A stretch of DNA of 64,000 nt from Brachynemurus nebulosus (taxonomy: Eukaryota; Arthropoda; Insecta; Neuroptera; Myrmeleontidae): contig JAPWDM010000006.1 in NCBI GenBank assembly GCA_035578155.1, positions 20,042,305-20,106,304 on the forward strand, in the 5' to 3' direction. Below the pieces are notes generated by a model that was not told where the DNA came from, searched no databases, and saw only the letters and a program-made list of their open reading frames with translations. Below, one piece after another: positions 41,301-52,200 of this stretch (position 1 is the first letter of the stretch; the number at the start of each line of letters is the position of its first letter). Made by a program: the position numbers and the translations under genes.

Positions 41301-42429
41301 GTAATTGTTTATATAAAGTTTCTTTAAAAATGTTATTCCCGACCCCTGGGGAAGTTTACTGTGAAAATGTTCGGGCTTTTGTAGTGTTAAATAAAATTTT
41401 ACATAAAACACCAGAAAAAATTCTTGCGTAAATTCAAAAAAACTGATCTTTTCAAAAAGTCGATATTTTATGTATATGGTCTACTTATACCCACTTGTTA
41501 TCCCGGATACAAACCATAAATAATGCAGATTCCAATCTGAGGATAAATTTGAGTAACATCTTTGCATAGAACACTAGAAGCCAACTAATATAAAAAAAAG
41601 TGTAATTCGCTTGGAGTCATTTGTATACCAGTCACAGCTTAAGCAGGTAGTCAGTCAGTGTCCGTCGCCGAACACACACTGCATTGTGTTGACAATGAAC
41701 ACCATTGTTACTTAAATTGGACAGCTTGGTCTGTCCCATAATACGTGTGTTGTGGTGGTATGTGTGAGTACGCACACAAAGGCAAACAACAAACTAACAC
41801 AATTGCAAGCGGTGTGTACCTACACGACATGGTGGGAGAGATTTTACGTCACAAACTCATTACAAGTGGAACAGAGACATAGACCACCTAGTTTGTCCCC
41901 TTGCATTTTTGAGTTTTTTATAGCCATATTAAACAGCAATTTTCCAATTTCGTTAACTGTTTTGATTAAATTGATTTATATAAATATATGTATAAGACTG
42001 AACCAATATGTAGAATTTATCTGTTCAATTTTCTAAACAATATTACTGAGTATCTAGTATCGCTTCATTTAAAAAAAAAAAAACTGGAATATGTAATTAG
42101 AATACAGATTAAGCAGGAGTTTAAATTTTAATAACGTTCAACAAAAATTAATCTTTCATATTTTTATTTATTTTGAATTATTTTGTTCTTACATATTACA
42201 TAATTTTTATTTCGTCAAAAATACGTTATAAACTTATATTACATCCACAATTATGTAAATCAAAAGTTTAATAGACTAACAAATACTCAACAATCAAAAA
42301 AATACATTACAAAGACATTTTTGTACAATTATAGGAAAAAATGCAAATAAAAAATGATGTCAGTTGATTTATAGGCTACTTTCGGTTACCGAGTCCTTAA
42401 TGTTTAGTTCTTAATATTAAGAAAATTAT
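41301..42429. other. Gene-free stretch downstream of GAR1
   Basis: A GC-richer block at about 41600-41900 has TGTGTTGTGGTGGTATGTGT-like sequence but no recognisable coding capacity. Minus-strand AATAAA at 42430-42435, 70 nt after the GAR1 stop, is its likely poly(A) signal. Confidence 0.5.
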
Positions 42430-42505
42430 TTTATTCCTTTTTTTCCGAAAACTTTGTATAAAAGATTTTGCCATCAAAAATATTTTTTTTTTAAGTATAA
42501 TAGCT

Positions 42506-43400
42506 TCACCATTTACGTCCACCACCACCTCCACGACCACCACCGCCGCCGCCACCTCCTCGTCCTCCAAATCGTCCACCTCCTCCCCCACGACCACCGC
42601 CACCTCCGAATTTTCCGCCACCACCTCCTCCTCTACCACCAAAACTTTGTCGTCCACCACCACCACCACCGCGGCCCCCTCTTCCACCACGTCCTCCACC
42701 TCCGCGGCCACCTCCACCACCACCTCGTTTTCTCACTGCACCGGGTGGTTGTGGTAGAAATCGTTGTAGCGGTAATAATTTCGAGGGGTCTATGAAGAGC
42801 TGAAATTTTGATAAATACACGTTATTAAATTTGCTACAGAATGGTGAAATAAAATTGGTGGGCTTTTGAGTTTAAACTTCCTGGATAATTTGATATGGAA
42901 TGACCCTACGTACAGAAAAGGTGCAATTTTATGACTGGATAATTTTTGGACCCAAAAACCAAAAATAATTTAAACGTGCTTCAAGTTTTTATTTACTGAA
43001 CTTAAAAAATAGTAGATAAATTAAAGTTTACACTCACTTTCTGATTAACTTTAAAGCTGGAAGCTTTCATATTTTCACCTAGACGTACGGACACACAATA
43101 GTCTCGTAAATTTCCGAAAATTTCGTCAATTTTTCCGATCTGTTCTTTATTTTCTAAATAGATTGGTGCATTGAAGTATGGAACGTCTTGAATTTCAACT
43201 TTAACAACAAGATCATCCTGAGCCGTATGTGTAAAGTAGCCTAATGGAATGACACGATCGGGAGGTCCTTGATCAACATTTCTGTTTCCAAAACTTTGTC
43301 GTCCACCGCCACCACCTCGACCACCGCCTCCTCGGTTACCTCCACGACCACCACCTCCTCGTCCTCCTCCAAAACGGCCACCACCTCCACGAAAGGACAT
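42506..43400 (-). CDS. GAR1: GAR1, H/ACA ribonucleoprotein subunit 1 (two exons)
   Basis: GAR1 is the nucleolar H/ACA snoRNP protein that binds dyskerin (Cbf5) and aids product turnover in rRNA pseudouridylation; it also joins telomerase-type RNPs where present. Exon 1 is 43038-43400 (121 codons), donor AGAAA|GTGAGT; exon 2 is 42506-42799 after TTTCAG|CTC. They join to 218 aa (human: 217). Residues 1-40 are an RGG/FGGG-type N-terminal domain. The core reads [40 protein letters not shown] and [21 protein letters not shown], then RFLPQPPG, diagnostic for GAR1. Residues about 145-218 form a second Gly/Arg-rich tail made of simple GGA/CGT codons, so it should be repeat-unstable. A possible 5'-UTR intron (acceptor TTGAAG|GATG at 43401) is not certain. 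The gene looks intact. Confidence 0.96.
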
Positions 43401-43868
43401 CCTTCAAGAAAAAATCAACCAACTTTAAGACAAACTTTTATATTCAAAAATAGATATTTTTGAAAAAGTGTTTTTAATTTGTAAACAGCATTTTGAGTAT
43501 CATTCTCAATAAATAATAAAACGTTTACCTCTTACTTTTTTTTTAAAAAAATATTTTATAACCTTATTCTAGGATAAACCATGTGGTGGTCCGCCGGTTA
43601 TTGTAAATAGAGTTTTCGATACATATTTTGAAAGACGGAACGCTAGTGGCGCCATAAATATAAATAAAGTGTACATTGATTTCCGCACTTTATATTCCGG
43701 ATAACTGTTCATTTTATTATTCGTTACAGGCCAACTGATTTTTTATCTAAATTATTTTTTTTAATTTTATTTTAATAGATATACCTACCTATATATATTA
43801 TTTTACTTGAATTTATGGCTTTATTTAAAACTTTTTTTCAATTATTAATATCAATAATATCATATCTA
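43401..43868. other. GAR1 5' flank
   Basis: On the minus strand, AAGTAAGAG|GTAAACG at about 43528 and TTCTTGAAG|G at 43402 could bound a 122-nt 5'-UTR intron. The segment further up (43560-43660) is richer in CG and is the likely promoter, but there is no defined motif. Confidence 0.35.
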
Positions 43869-44218
43869 TGGAGGGTAGATATCAGGAGCACCATCTCTGT
43901 ATCAAAAAGTGTCCATAGAAAGGCGTAAACAGTGGCGGAGCCACTGTAGCAAAAGGGTAAAGAGAAGTAAACAAGGAAAGAAAAACATCCGCGTTGTTAT
44001 GTAATTATTGTTTTTTTATTATAATTGTTACATATAATAGTTTTAGTATTTTAAAAATTTTTATAAAACAACACAAAAAAATCACTATACTTTTTTGCTA
44101 CTCTAGCGCTATTCTGGTGAGCTTTTGAACTGTTACTTAGTACCTAAAATGGGACATTTTTTGAACTATTTTTCTATTGTTTTCCGGCCAAGATAGTCCT
44201 CCTGATATCTACCCTCCA
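43869..44218. mobile_element. TA-flanked MITE (350 bp)
   Basis: Perfect TIRs TGGAGGGTAGATATCAGGAG with TA at 43867-43868 and 44219-44220. Non-coding interior. Probably a Tc1/mariner-type MITE just upstream of GAR1. Confidence 0.93.
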
Positions 44219-44220
44219 TA

Positions 44221-45497
44221 ATCATATCATTATTTTTGTTTTATTTATTAGTTCTTAATTCTAATAATAGAGGACACTACCATTATTTTTTTTTTTTTTT
44301 TTGAAGTTTTACGCGCTAGTGTTTATTCGCATTATTTTCGTAATTGAATACGTGTCCTTAAATTTCGAATAAGTATATAATTATGGTATATATTTTTTAT
44401 TTATTTGATAATTATAATTGTAACTAGTGTCCTTGTTGTTTCCCCTTTAGTACTTACGATAATTAGTTGTAAAAAATCAATATTTTTATCTTTACGATAT
44501 ATTTTGAAATATGATTAAGCAAAATAACTAAATTTAATTTATGAGACATAAGGAACAAATATTTTTAAGTAGTTAGTTTTTTTTTTTTAAATTTTTCTTA
44601 TTTTATTTTTTTAAAGTAACAGGTAATAATTATGTATACATATATCGTATGTATTTGAATTATTACGTTTGTACTATAGGTATATGTTAAATCTAAAAAT
44701 AAAATTTATTTATTTGAATAGAATTTTTTTGCATTGTCTTATAGGTATTAATGATTTAATGAACTATAAATCTGAATATTTGAAAATTTACGCGGCGTCT
44801 AAAATTTTAATGGTGAGTTTTTACGTAATAAGTCATCCGATGCATTTTCTACAACAACAAACGCGATTTTATTAAAACGAACCAAGTCGTTTTTAAATGT
44901 AAATGATATAAATATACTCGATATAGCTATAGCATATTAGTATATTACACAATTTACTGTTTTGCTTGTTTCTTATGCCGATAGCGTCAATATTTGATTT
45001 CAATAATAGTGTAATTGTAAGAATTTCAATTTTTGATAAGGTAAGATTTTGTAAGTTAATCGAATACTATTTTTTAAGAGATAAATTCTACCTTAAATTT
45101 ACATACGCATTTATATTTCTATTTTAATAATATTTAATTAAACTTTAAATGCTAAAAAGGTCATGTTGCAAATATTCGTCGTTAAAACTGTAGTTCGAAG
45201 GGTTAGAAAAATTTGGTCCTTAGATTCTATATTACTTTGTTTCAGTGACAAACATTACTGAACAATACTCGCAAGGCCATTTTATTTAATTATCCTTAAT
45301 TTTTGTAACTAGTTATTACTAGTTATTATTTAATTAGTTAAATATCTACAAAAATATAAGTTTTTTTTGTTTATGTTAATATTTATATTAATTGTTTAAC
45401 TTATAACGCGCATTTTTATATATTTTATAAAAAATAATTTTTGTAATAACTGTATATTGAAACGAATAGTAAAATATTTCGGGACTTCAGTAGCAGA
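44221..45497. other. Gene-free AT-rich stretch
   Basis: Nothing recognised apart from homopolymer runs. Confidence 0.5.
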
Positions 45498-45505
45498 TCT
45501 ACAGC

Positions 45506-45724
45506 CAGGCCCAGGTAGGCCATGACCTAGGGGCGGCAGATTTTTAGAACAGGGCGGCAAAAGTTGTAAATTGACTTTTAAAGTTGTAAGTTGTCTTTTT
45601 TTTTTGCTCGTCAGGAAAATCAAAAAAAGGTAGGAAAAGTTACGATTTTTTTATTTTTGAGCAAAAGATAGGGGCGGCTTTTTAACGGTGCCTAGGGGCG
45701 GCACTTAGGGTTAATCTGGCCCTG
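45506..45724. mobile_element. hAT-type MITE (219 bp)
   Basis: Starts CAGGCCCAGGTAGGCC and ends GGTTAATCTGGCCCTG, with GGGGCGGCA motifs at both ends. The TSD TCTACAGC is perfect (45498-45505 and 45725-45732). Confidence 0.93.
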
Positions 45725-45870
45725 TCTACAGCCGTGACTATATATTATTATGTATTGTATGCTTTATCTGTTCAACAGCTTTGAGAAAAATTTCCTTTTA
45801 ATTCTAAACTAATTTACATATTAGTTATATTGTCACTTTAAGAGCAAGCATCTAAAACAAATGAAGGGTA

Positions 45871-46487
45871 CAGAGGAAAAACGATCAGAGTCACAAAAAA
45901 TAAATTCTTCAGGAGAGCGTTTTTAAACTTTAACCCCTTTAGGACTAATGATGAGCTCAGCTCGTCATACTAATTTTTAGAAAAAATTCAACTGAAGAGT
46001 GTGCATTGTCTTATATTGGTAACTGGAGGCTGTCATATTGTAAATAAATTAAGCAAAACCTATCAAACTTGCAATTATAGAGATATTAAATTTTTTATCT
46101 AAAATATTGGAATATACGGCGGTACTAAAAGCGTTAAAGTGTGAATCATGTATTATAGGCGCATTTTTCAACATAAAATTTTTTTGCCTGAAAACCACGC
46201 ATAGGATCTGATTCAAACTTTCGGTGGCTATTGCTAATATAGTAAGCTAGAAAACGCCATGCCAGCAGAAAATAGACGGATAACCGTTTTCGCGAAATTT
46301 GACATCGAATTATATATTATATGCGCATTTTTCAGCAAAAAAATTTGGTTCTTCCCCTGTATATCACGGACTATGTTCGATTTTCACGTGTAATGTTAGC
46401 ACGGGATTAATATTCTGCATACTGCAAACATAACTGCATGGATTTTGGCATTTTTTACTTTTTGTGAATCTGATCGTTTTTTCCCTG
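45871..46487. mobile_element. TA-flanked mariner-like MITE (617 bp)
   Basis: TIRs CAGAGGAAAAACGATCAGAG / CAGGGAAAAAACGATCAGAT (reverse complement of right), continuing TCACAAAAA; TA at 45869-45870 and 46488-46489. No transposase was seen. Confidence 0.85.
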
Positions 46488-46489
46488 TA

Positions 46490-47314
46490 CCCACCAAATC
46501 TATAAAAAATTTTAACACGTTAATGGTCGTGAAGATTATGACGAAATGACCAACTGATACATTATTTTGACAACATTTATAATTATTTAAAACGTCTATG
46601 TTTTTAAAGCTCTCAATATTTACATAAATACATATTCTTACGATATTTTCTATTATTAAGGGGTTGTAAGCGTACGAGTCGAAGAAAAATAACAGAATTA
46701 CACTTACTATTATTTATTTAATTATTTATTTACTTTTTCAAATTTAAATAATTTAAAAAATATTGAAATAAAATTTTACGCTGAAGTTCCAAAAACGTAT
46801 TTTTTAGACGACTTCTGCGATGCGACAGAAAGTGAGAAATTGTACTCGAAATGATTTTTTTAAATGCTTATAACATTCTAAATAAAGTTCCGATTCTTAT
46901 GGAATTTTATGGAAATATTTTGAATATGAATTGCTCAAAGAAAATGCAATAAAATAATGTCTTCGGAAAAAATAAGTGCATACATATAAGATATTATAGA
47001 TAAAGATAAATGTTCTTTGGTCCGTGTAAGATGTAGTCCTCCTTAAATCAATCGGAAAAATATTGTTGTGTTCTCAATCAAAAATTTTACCGTCTGTGTA
47101 TGGTATATTTTATTAAAATGAAGCATTTTTTCTTTGATTTTTTGAACATTGTTGAAATGAGCGATACAAGCGACATCTATTTTCAAGTAAGCTTATTAAA
47201 TTTCCATAATCCTTTGAAGCTTGTCTTTGAAGCACTTTGAAGAACCACTTCAATTGCCACATTATTGATCTAAAGGACGTGTATGTATATAATCAACATA
47301 TTTATTCACATGTA
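46490..47314. other. Gene-free AT-rich stretch
   Basis: Nothing recognised. Confidence 0.5.
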
Positions 47315-47713
47315 TTAAGGCGCGGATCCACCAAACGTGCAACCTGTTTGCAAATGTTTGCGAACACAAAATTTGTTTGGTGGAGATGATCGTCACGAAT
47401 GTTTGCCAACTGTTTGCTAATGTTTGTCAGTGTTCCGACCAAAGTCGATACATCAAAGGGAATTCGTTGTTTAGTGCGTTTTTCTAGCGGAGACGGTATA
47501 TGACATACATAGGTACATTAGGTACGAACAACAACTTAAATGCGTACGAATATGTATATCAAACATACTTATTTCTTATTTTATGTTACTTTGTTGTAAA
47601 TACAACGGAATAGTTTTGTGTTTTAAAAAGGATTATTGTAATTCTAAATTAATAAACAAATAAAAATAACACGGATTAAGATAATAAAAAATGGGAAATA
47701 ATTATTTGAGCAG

Positions 47714-47945
47714 TTTTTTAAACATTTGGTCAGTTACCTCGGTCAGTTAAAAATTCAAACGGTCAGTATTATATTTTTTGAGCAGTATTAAATCAACTTT
47801 AGCAGTAAAACGTGGTCAGTAATATAAACGAATTTTGTCAGTTATTTTATCCTACAATAGTCAGTGAAATAAATAAATGGTCAGTAAAATAACTAAATGG
47901 TCAGTAAAATATCTAAACGGGCAGTTAAATAAACAGTTTGCTAGT
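47714..47945. repeat. Degenerate GGTCAGTAAAAT-type repeat array
   Basis: About ten occurrences of (G/A)(G/T)(T/C)CAGT(A/T)A(A/T)A(A/T), spaced 20-30 bp, with following AATA..TAAA. The same motif makes up the palindrome arms at 48436-48932. No coding potential. Confidence 0.75.
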
Positions 47946-48067
47946 TCCAGGCATATAGTATAGTAAAAGTCAAACATTATTTTGATTGAAAATAGTGTAC
48001 AATTTGAATAATCAATGAATAATATTTCGTGATAACGCAGCGTGTAAATTTAAATAAAGTTAGTTAA

Positions 48068-48300
48068 GGTTAAGTTAGCTTAGTTGGTTTTGACAGTGTA
48101 CTTCGACTTTGGTATAAAGACTAGGTGATGAGGTTAGCTAAGGCTAGATTAGTTTAGTTAGTTTTGACAATATACTTCGACTTTGATATAAAAACTAGAT
48201 GGTGAGGTTAGTCAAGGTTAGGTTACTTTGGTTAGTTTTGACAATATACTTCTACTTTGATATAAAAACTAAGTGGTGAGGTTAGTTAAGGTTAATTTAA
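48068..48300 (+). repeat. Tandem repeat, period 74 bp (three units)
   Basis: Units contain TTGACA(G/A)T(G/A)TACTTC(G/T)ACTTTG at about 48090, 48164 and 48238, and GAGGTTAG at each junction. They lie inside the Harbinger element between the GGTCAGT array and the palindrome. Confidence 0.85.
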
Positions 48301-48435
48301 GTTAGTTTAATTTAGGTTAGTCTAGGTTAGTTTTGGTTAGTTTACCACTGAAACCGCATTTTCGGGGGAAAAGTACTTATTTATCACTTGTTTTAAGATT
48401 TTTAACGGACCAAGTTCGATTTAATAACTGCTCAC

Positions 48436-48932
48436 AAGTTACTGACCATTTATTAATCTTACTGACCAATTGGATTTTTAACAAGCCAAATATTTATTAG
48501 ACCGCTCATTTCAAGATATTTTACTGCCCGTTTCTATTTTTTTTACTGCTTACATTTTACAGCCAAATCTGTTATTAAACATACCGTTTATATATTTTTA
48601 CTGACCAAAACTGTAATTTTCTACTGACCGTTTAAATCATAGCCATAAAAAATTTCTACAATTAATCTTTGATTAATTGTAGACCGAATTTATAATCAAA
48701 GATTAATTGTAGAAATTTTTTATGGCTATGATTTAAACGGTCAGTAGAAAATTACAGTTTTGGTCAGTAAAAATATATAAACGGTATGTTTAATAACAGA
48801 TTTGGCTGTAAAATGTAAGCAGTAAAAAAAATAGAAACGGGCAGTAAAATATCTTGAAATGAGCGGTCTAATAAATATTTGGCTTGTTAAAAATCCAATT
48901 GGTCAGTAAGATTAATAAATGGTCAGTAACTT
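48436..48932. repeat. Near-perfect long palindrome, arms about 240 bp
   Basis: Arms 48436-48675 and 48693-48932 are reverse complements with no mismatch that I can find; the spacer is about 17 bp. The outer edge reads AAGTTACTGACC / GGTCAGTAACTT. It ends only a few bases before the stop of the Harbinger transposase fragment at 48939, so the inverted duplication probably removed the rest of that gene. Confidence 0.9.
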
Positions 48933-48938
48933 CGGGAA

Positions 48939-49178
48939 TTATTTTGTTAAAACTGCCTCGAAAATCGAAAAAAATACATCATAAGACTTCCGTAAGAATT
49001 TCTTGTAGTTAAAAAACATAATCGCTAGCCTGATTTCGACGGGTATGCGGTCTCTGTAGTTAATATCCCGTTTACAAATTTTTGGGGTAATTGGGGAAAT
49101 TAAAAATTCTAAATCTTCCGATGACATACGGCAAAAATTTTGAAATATACCACTCTTAAGGCCTGTTAGTAACTGCAT
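48939..49178 (-). pseudogene. PIF/Harbinger transposase, N-terminal fragment
   Basis: Contains FQNFCRMSSEDLEFLISPIT and PKICKRDINYRDRIPVEIRL, matching the N-terminal block of HARBI1/ALP1-like transposases (F...RMS...F..LL..I.P.I.K.DT..R..I....RLA.TL). After RLAI the sequence diverges and stops at 48939. The DDE catalytic domain is missing. The partner Myb-like gene is not seen. Confidence 0.85.
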
Positions 49179-49508
49179 AGAACTTCTTGTTTTTGAAAAA
49201 TGAGATATCCAAAGTCTATGTTTTTTGTTTCCTTTTTTGATTAGAGGTTATTACGAACGACATAATGCTAAGAAAAATTTCTTTACTTGGAGCCATTTTT
49301 TATTTATAATTATGTATTATATAAAAATACGTGGAACAATTACAAACATTCGCAAACGGATTATTGTTTGTAACTGTTTATTAAGTGGAGACAATATGTT
49401 CGCAAATAGTTAAAAACAATTGAAAACACTTGCAAACAACTACAAACATTTGAAGCAAATGTTTTTTTCGGTGGATCTGCACCTTTATACTTAAATTTGT
49501 AATGGGGA

Positions 49509-50344
49509 CAGTGTTGCCAGATTGGGGGTTTTCCCCCCAAAACTGGAGGATTTTCAAATTATCGGGGGGAATTTTGGGGGGATAGTTTCTTTGGGGGGAT
49601 TTTTGGTTGAAAATTTTAAAACTGGGGGAATTCGGGGGTTTTCTTAATTAAATCTAAAGAATACATTTGTTGTCTTTATTAAAAATAATCAAACTCAACA
49701 ATCAATTTCAAATCAACAAATAAAATTCAAATGTACACTAGCGTATTTTAAGACAACGTCCAAAGCCAACAATCAATTTTAAATTAACCAATAAGACAGA
49801 AATGTATCTACATAATGTTAAATATGTACTACTTATTTGTTAAATTCTCTTATTATACATCATTTGAGGGCGGCAATCACTACAATATTTTGTGTGTTAA
49901 GTATTATTGTTTGAAAAAATACACTAAAAATTGTAGATAATATTAAACTTTTTTTATTTTGTTTTATCAAATTAAATTCAAGTAATAGCTGCGTCTAAAA
50001 TGACTGAAAAATCCAAATACTTAAGAAGGTATCGGAAAGAGTGGGAAAATGAACCTACGTTTCCAGGTAAACTAACTTCTTATATTTTTAATTTTCTTTT
50101 ATATAATTATTTATTATCGATTTACGTTGTAACATTGGAAGCAATTTGAATATAAATAAATGTTTTTAAATACGTACGATATGTACACAGTTTTTAGTTG
50201 ATTTTTTCCTTTTTTCTTAATTGTTATAGTTATTTGTAATTTACTTTTTCCTTTTCTGGGGGTTTTTTGCCCTTAAAATGCATTTTTTGGACGAATTTTG
50301 ACTAATGTTTGGGGGGAATTCGATGAATCAATCTGGCAACACTG
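49509..50344 (+). mobile_element. hAT element with first transposase exon (836 bp)
   Basis: Perfect 16-bp TIRs CAGTGTTGCCAGATTG; the TSD AATGGGGA is perfect (49501-49508 and 50345-50352). Runs of GGGGG lie just inside both ends. One short exon (50000-50066) encodes MTEKSKYLRRYRKEWENEPT and ends TTCCAG|GTAAAC, matching the N-terminus of a hAT-related protein family of insects. The rest of the transposase is absent. A related left end occurs at 63187. Confidence 0.93.
50000..50066 (+). pseudogene. hAT transposase first exon remnant
   Basis: Twenty-two codons after the ATG with a plausible splice donor. KYLRRYRKEWENEPTFPG resembles the start of insect hAT proteins that carry a zinc finger just afterwards. 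There is no downstream exon in the element. Confidence 0.7.
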
Positions 50345-50352
50345 AATGGGGA

Positions 50353-51600
50353 ACGACTACAGTGACCACAGTCTATCAGAAAATAGTCAGCCACATGGAG
50401 TCAGTCGAGTCAGTGTTCAGCTAGTGGCGCTATAGTACCTGTATAACATTATACAGTATTTTTTTAAATTGTTAAATAAGAAAATTAATTCAATAAATAA
50501 AAAATACAAAGAAAATTGGTTTTATATGAAATATAAATTTTTAAAGTGATCATTTTTGAAGTTTGTCATTTACATATACATGTATTTATTCATAATATTG
50601 AAGTGAACAATCAAAAAACAATCGGATATACAATGTTTTAATATTAGAAACAAAGGTAAAATCTTTTCTTTTGGGTTTTGTTTTAGCTAAACTGTTATTG
50701 TTATTTTGTAATTAAACGTAATTTTAATTAGAAACATCAAATTTTATTAAATGTCGAAATATTTGTCTTTTAATATTAATTAGCCTATTGAATTTTTTCA
50801 ATATTCAAACACCCTACAAAAAAAAAAAAAACAATTGTAAGATTAGCGATGATACTTTAAATATTTTTCATTGTTTTTATAAATTATGTGTTTGTTTTTA
50901 TTTATTTATTGTTTTTACGTAAACACGGAATACATATTTATTTATTTAAATATTCATTTAGTTTTCAAAAATACATAACCATCTTGGTAACAGTGGCGTA
51001 TTTTTTAAATTAATAAAAAGACCGAATTTATAATTCCAATTTAAATTATTTAAATATTTTAAATGATGTGTTTATTTTAAGATATATGTGCACATGCGTA
51101 GGTGTTATAAATTTTTCTTTTAAATTATGTTCGTTTAATTGAATAATTTTCTCCAATTTTTTTTTTATGGATAAGTACCTATACTAAAATAATAATTCAA
51201 TTACTCTAAATTCAATTGGATAAATGAAATTGTCAAAGTTCAGAGTATGTAAATAATCTTTGTTTTTTATTTATCATTATTCAATTTATGTATTTTAACG
51301 GAACTTTAATTTGTGTTAGTCATTTTATTTTGTATTGTACTTAATCAGAATCAGGAACTAACAAAAAGGATCTTATCATTTTTTCATTTCTGCTTTTTTA
51401 TGTTTGAAAAATAAGCAAACATAACATTTTTAATGAACCGTAGTTTTTGGTTAATAAATTTAAAAAAAAAATTGTATCACGCTATTTTTTTGTGACTAAA
51501 TAATTAGGTTTCGAAACTAACGAAAATGATTATCCGGTTTTGATATTTTTTTGTCTTTCTCAATTCAAATGAAGAACCGAAGGGATTTCTTCCAGTTAAT
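50353..51600. other. Gene-free AT-rich stretch
   Basis: Nothing recognised. Confidence 0.5.
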
Positions 51601-51639
51601 ATGTCTATAGATTTTTTTAGTTCACGGCAAATTTGGTCG

Positions 51640-51820
51640 GCGTTTTGGACCATTCATCATCCCCTGAGTAATATTTGCAAATCATCCCGCCCTCCACCGC
51701 TCCACGTCATATTTAGCCGAAAAATGATTTAATGTAGTTTACGCTTGGCTATAAAAAAAGACATTATCAGTAGTGAAAAGCGTTTAGTACTGCTGATGGC
51801 AAATACGGCTAAAAATTTCA
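51640..51820 (+). pseudogene. hAT transposase C-terminal relic
   Basis: The frame through TTTAGCCGAAAAATGATTTA gives AEK*FNVVYAWL*KKTLSVVKS, which aligns with (S/A)E(K/R)GFSVVNNLLTKKR..LSVV of ZBED5-type transposases, like the relic at 10870. Two stop codons and many substitutions show it is dead. Confidence 0.55.
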
Positions 51821-52106
51821 ATTTTTTAATCGAATATTGAGTAGTATAACTGACTGTAAATGCCTGAGAGAGAATGTACATACTGCGCATATATACATAT
51901 TACATATATTATTTTCTTTGTCACGTAAATATGTACAAAAAGTACCGTAATGAACACAAAAATGGTATTGACGTTCAATAATTTTATGTTCAGTATAAAA
52001 AATGAATTCAAAAAATTTATTTTTTTATTTAAAAATATTATTTTATATAAAAATTAAATATGTATTAAAACAATGATGAAACAAACGACAAGATAGTAAA
52101 ACTTAG

Positions 52107-52200
52107 CAGGGTTGCCAGAAGTGCACACCGAAAAAGCGCGAACCCTGACGGAAAAAGCGCGAACCCTGACCGAAAAAGCGCACACTAATAAAAAAAGCCG
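52107..52200. repeat. CAGGGTTGCCAG terminus with a 23-bp tandem repeat
   Basis: A hAT-like left end (CAGGGTTGCCAGAAGTGC) is followed by three units of ACCGAAAAAGCGCGAACCCTG with small changes. No matching right end was found in the next kilobase. Confidence 0.6.

Larger units (their letters stand above)
47318..49484 (-). mobile_element. PIF/Harbinger element, rearranged (2,167 bp)
   Basis: TIRs AGG(C/T)GC(G/A)GATCCACC with the 3-bp TSD TTA on both sides (47315-47317 and 49485-49487), typical for PIF/Harbinger. The subterminal regions repeat the GCAAA(C/T)GTTTGC-type box several times (about 47340-47430 and 49345-49460), likely transposase-binding sites. It contains a truncated transposase fragment and is otherwise filled with GGTCAGTAAAAT-type repeats, a 74-bp tandem repeat and a 240-bp-arm palindrome. 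Confidence 0.92.

Noticed and set aside
42397..42795. ORFs of 108 and 113 aa rich in Val/Glu or His
   Set aside because: They are other-frame readings of the Gly/Arg tail of GAR1.
43269..43463. Ser/Thr-rich 64-aa ORF on the plus strand
   Set aside because: Antisense shadow of the GAR1 N-terminal RGG domain.
48060..48340. Telomere-like (TTAGG)n
   Set aside because: GGTTAG occurs often but not as an uninterrupted pentamer array; the real unit is 74 bp.
47714..48932. CRISPR-like regular repeats
   Set aside because: Spacing and repeat sequence are irregular, the host is eukaryotic, and there are no unique spacers of constant length or cas genes.
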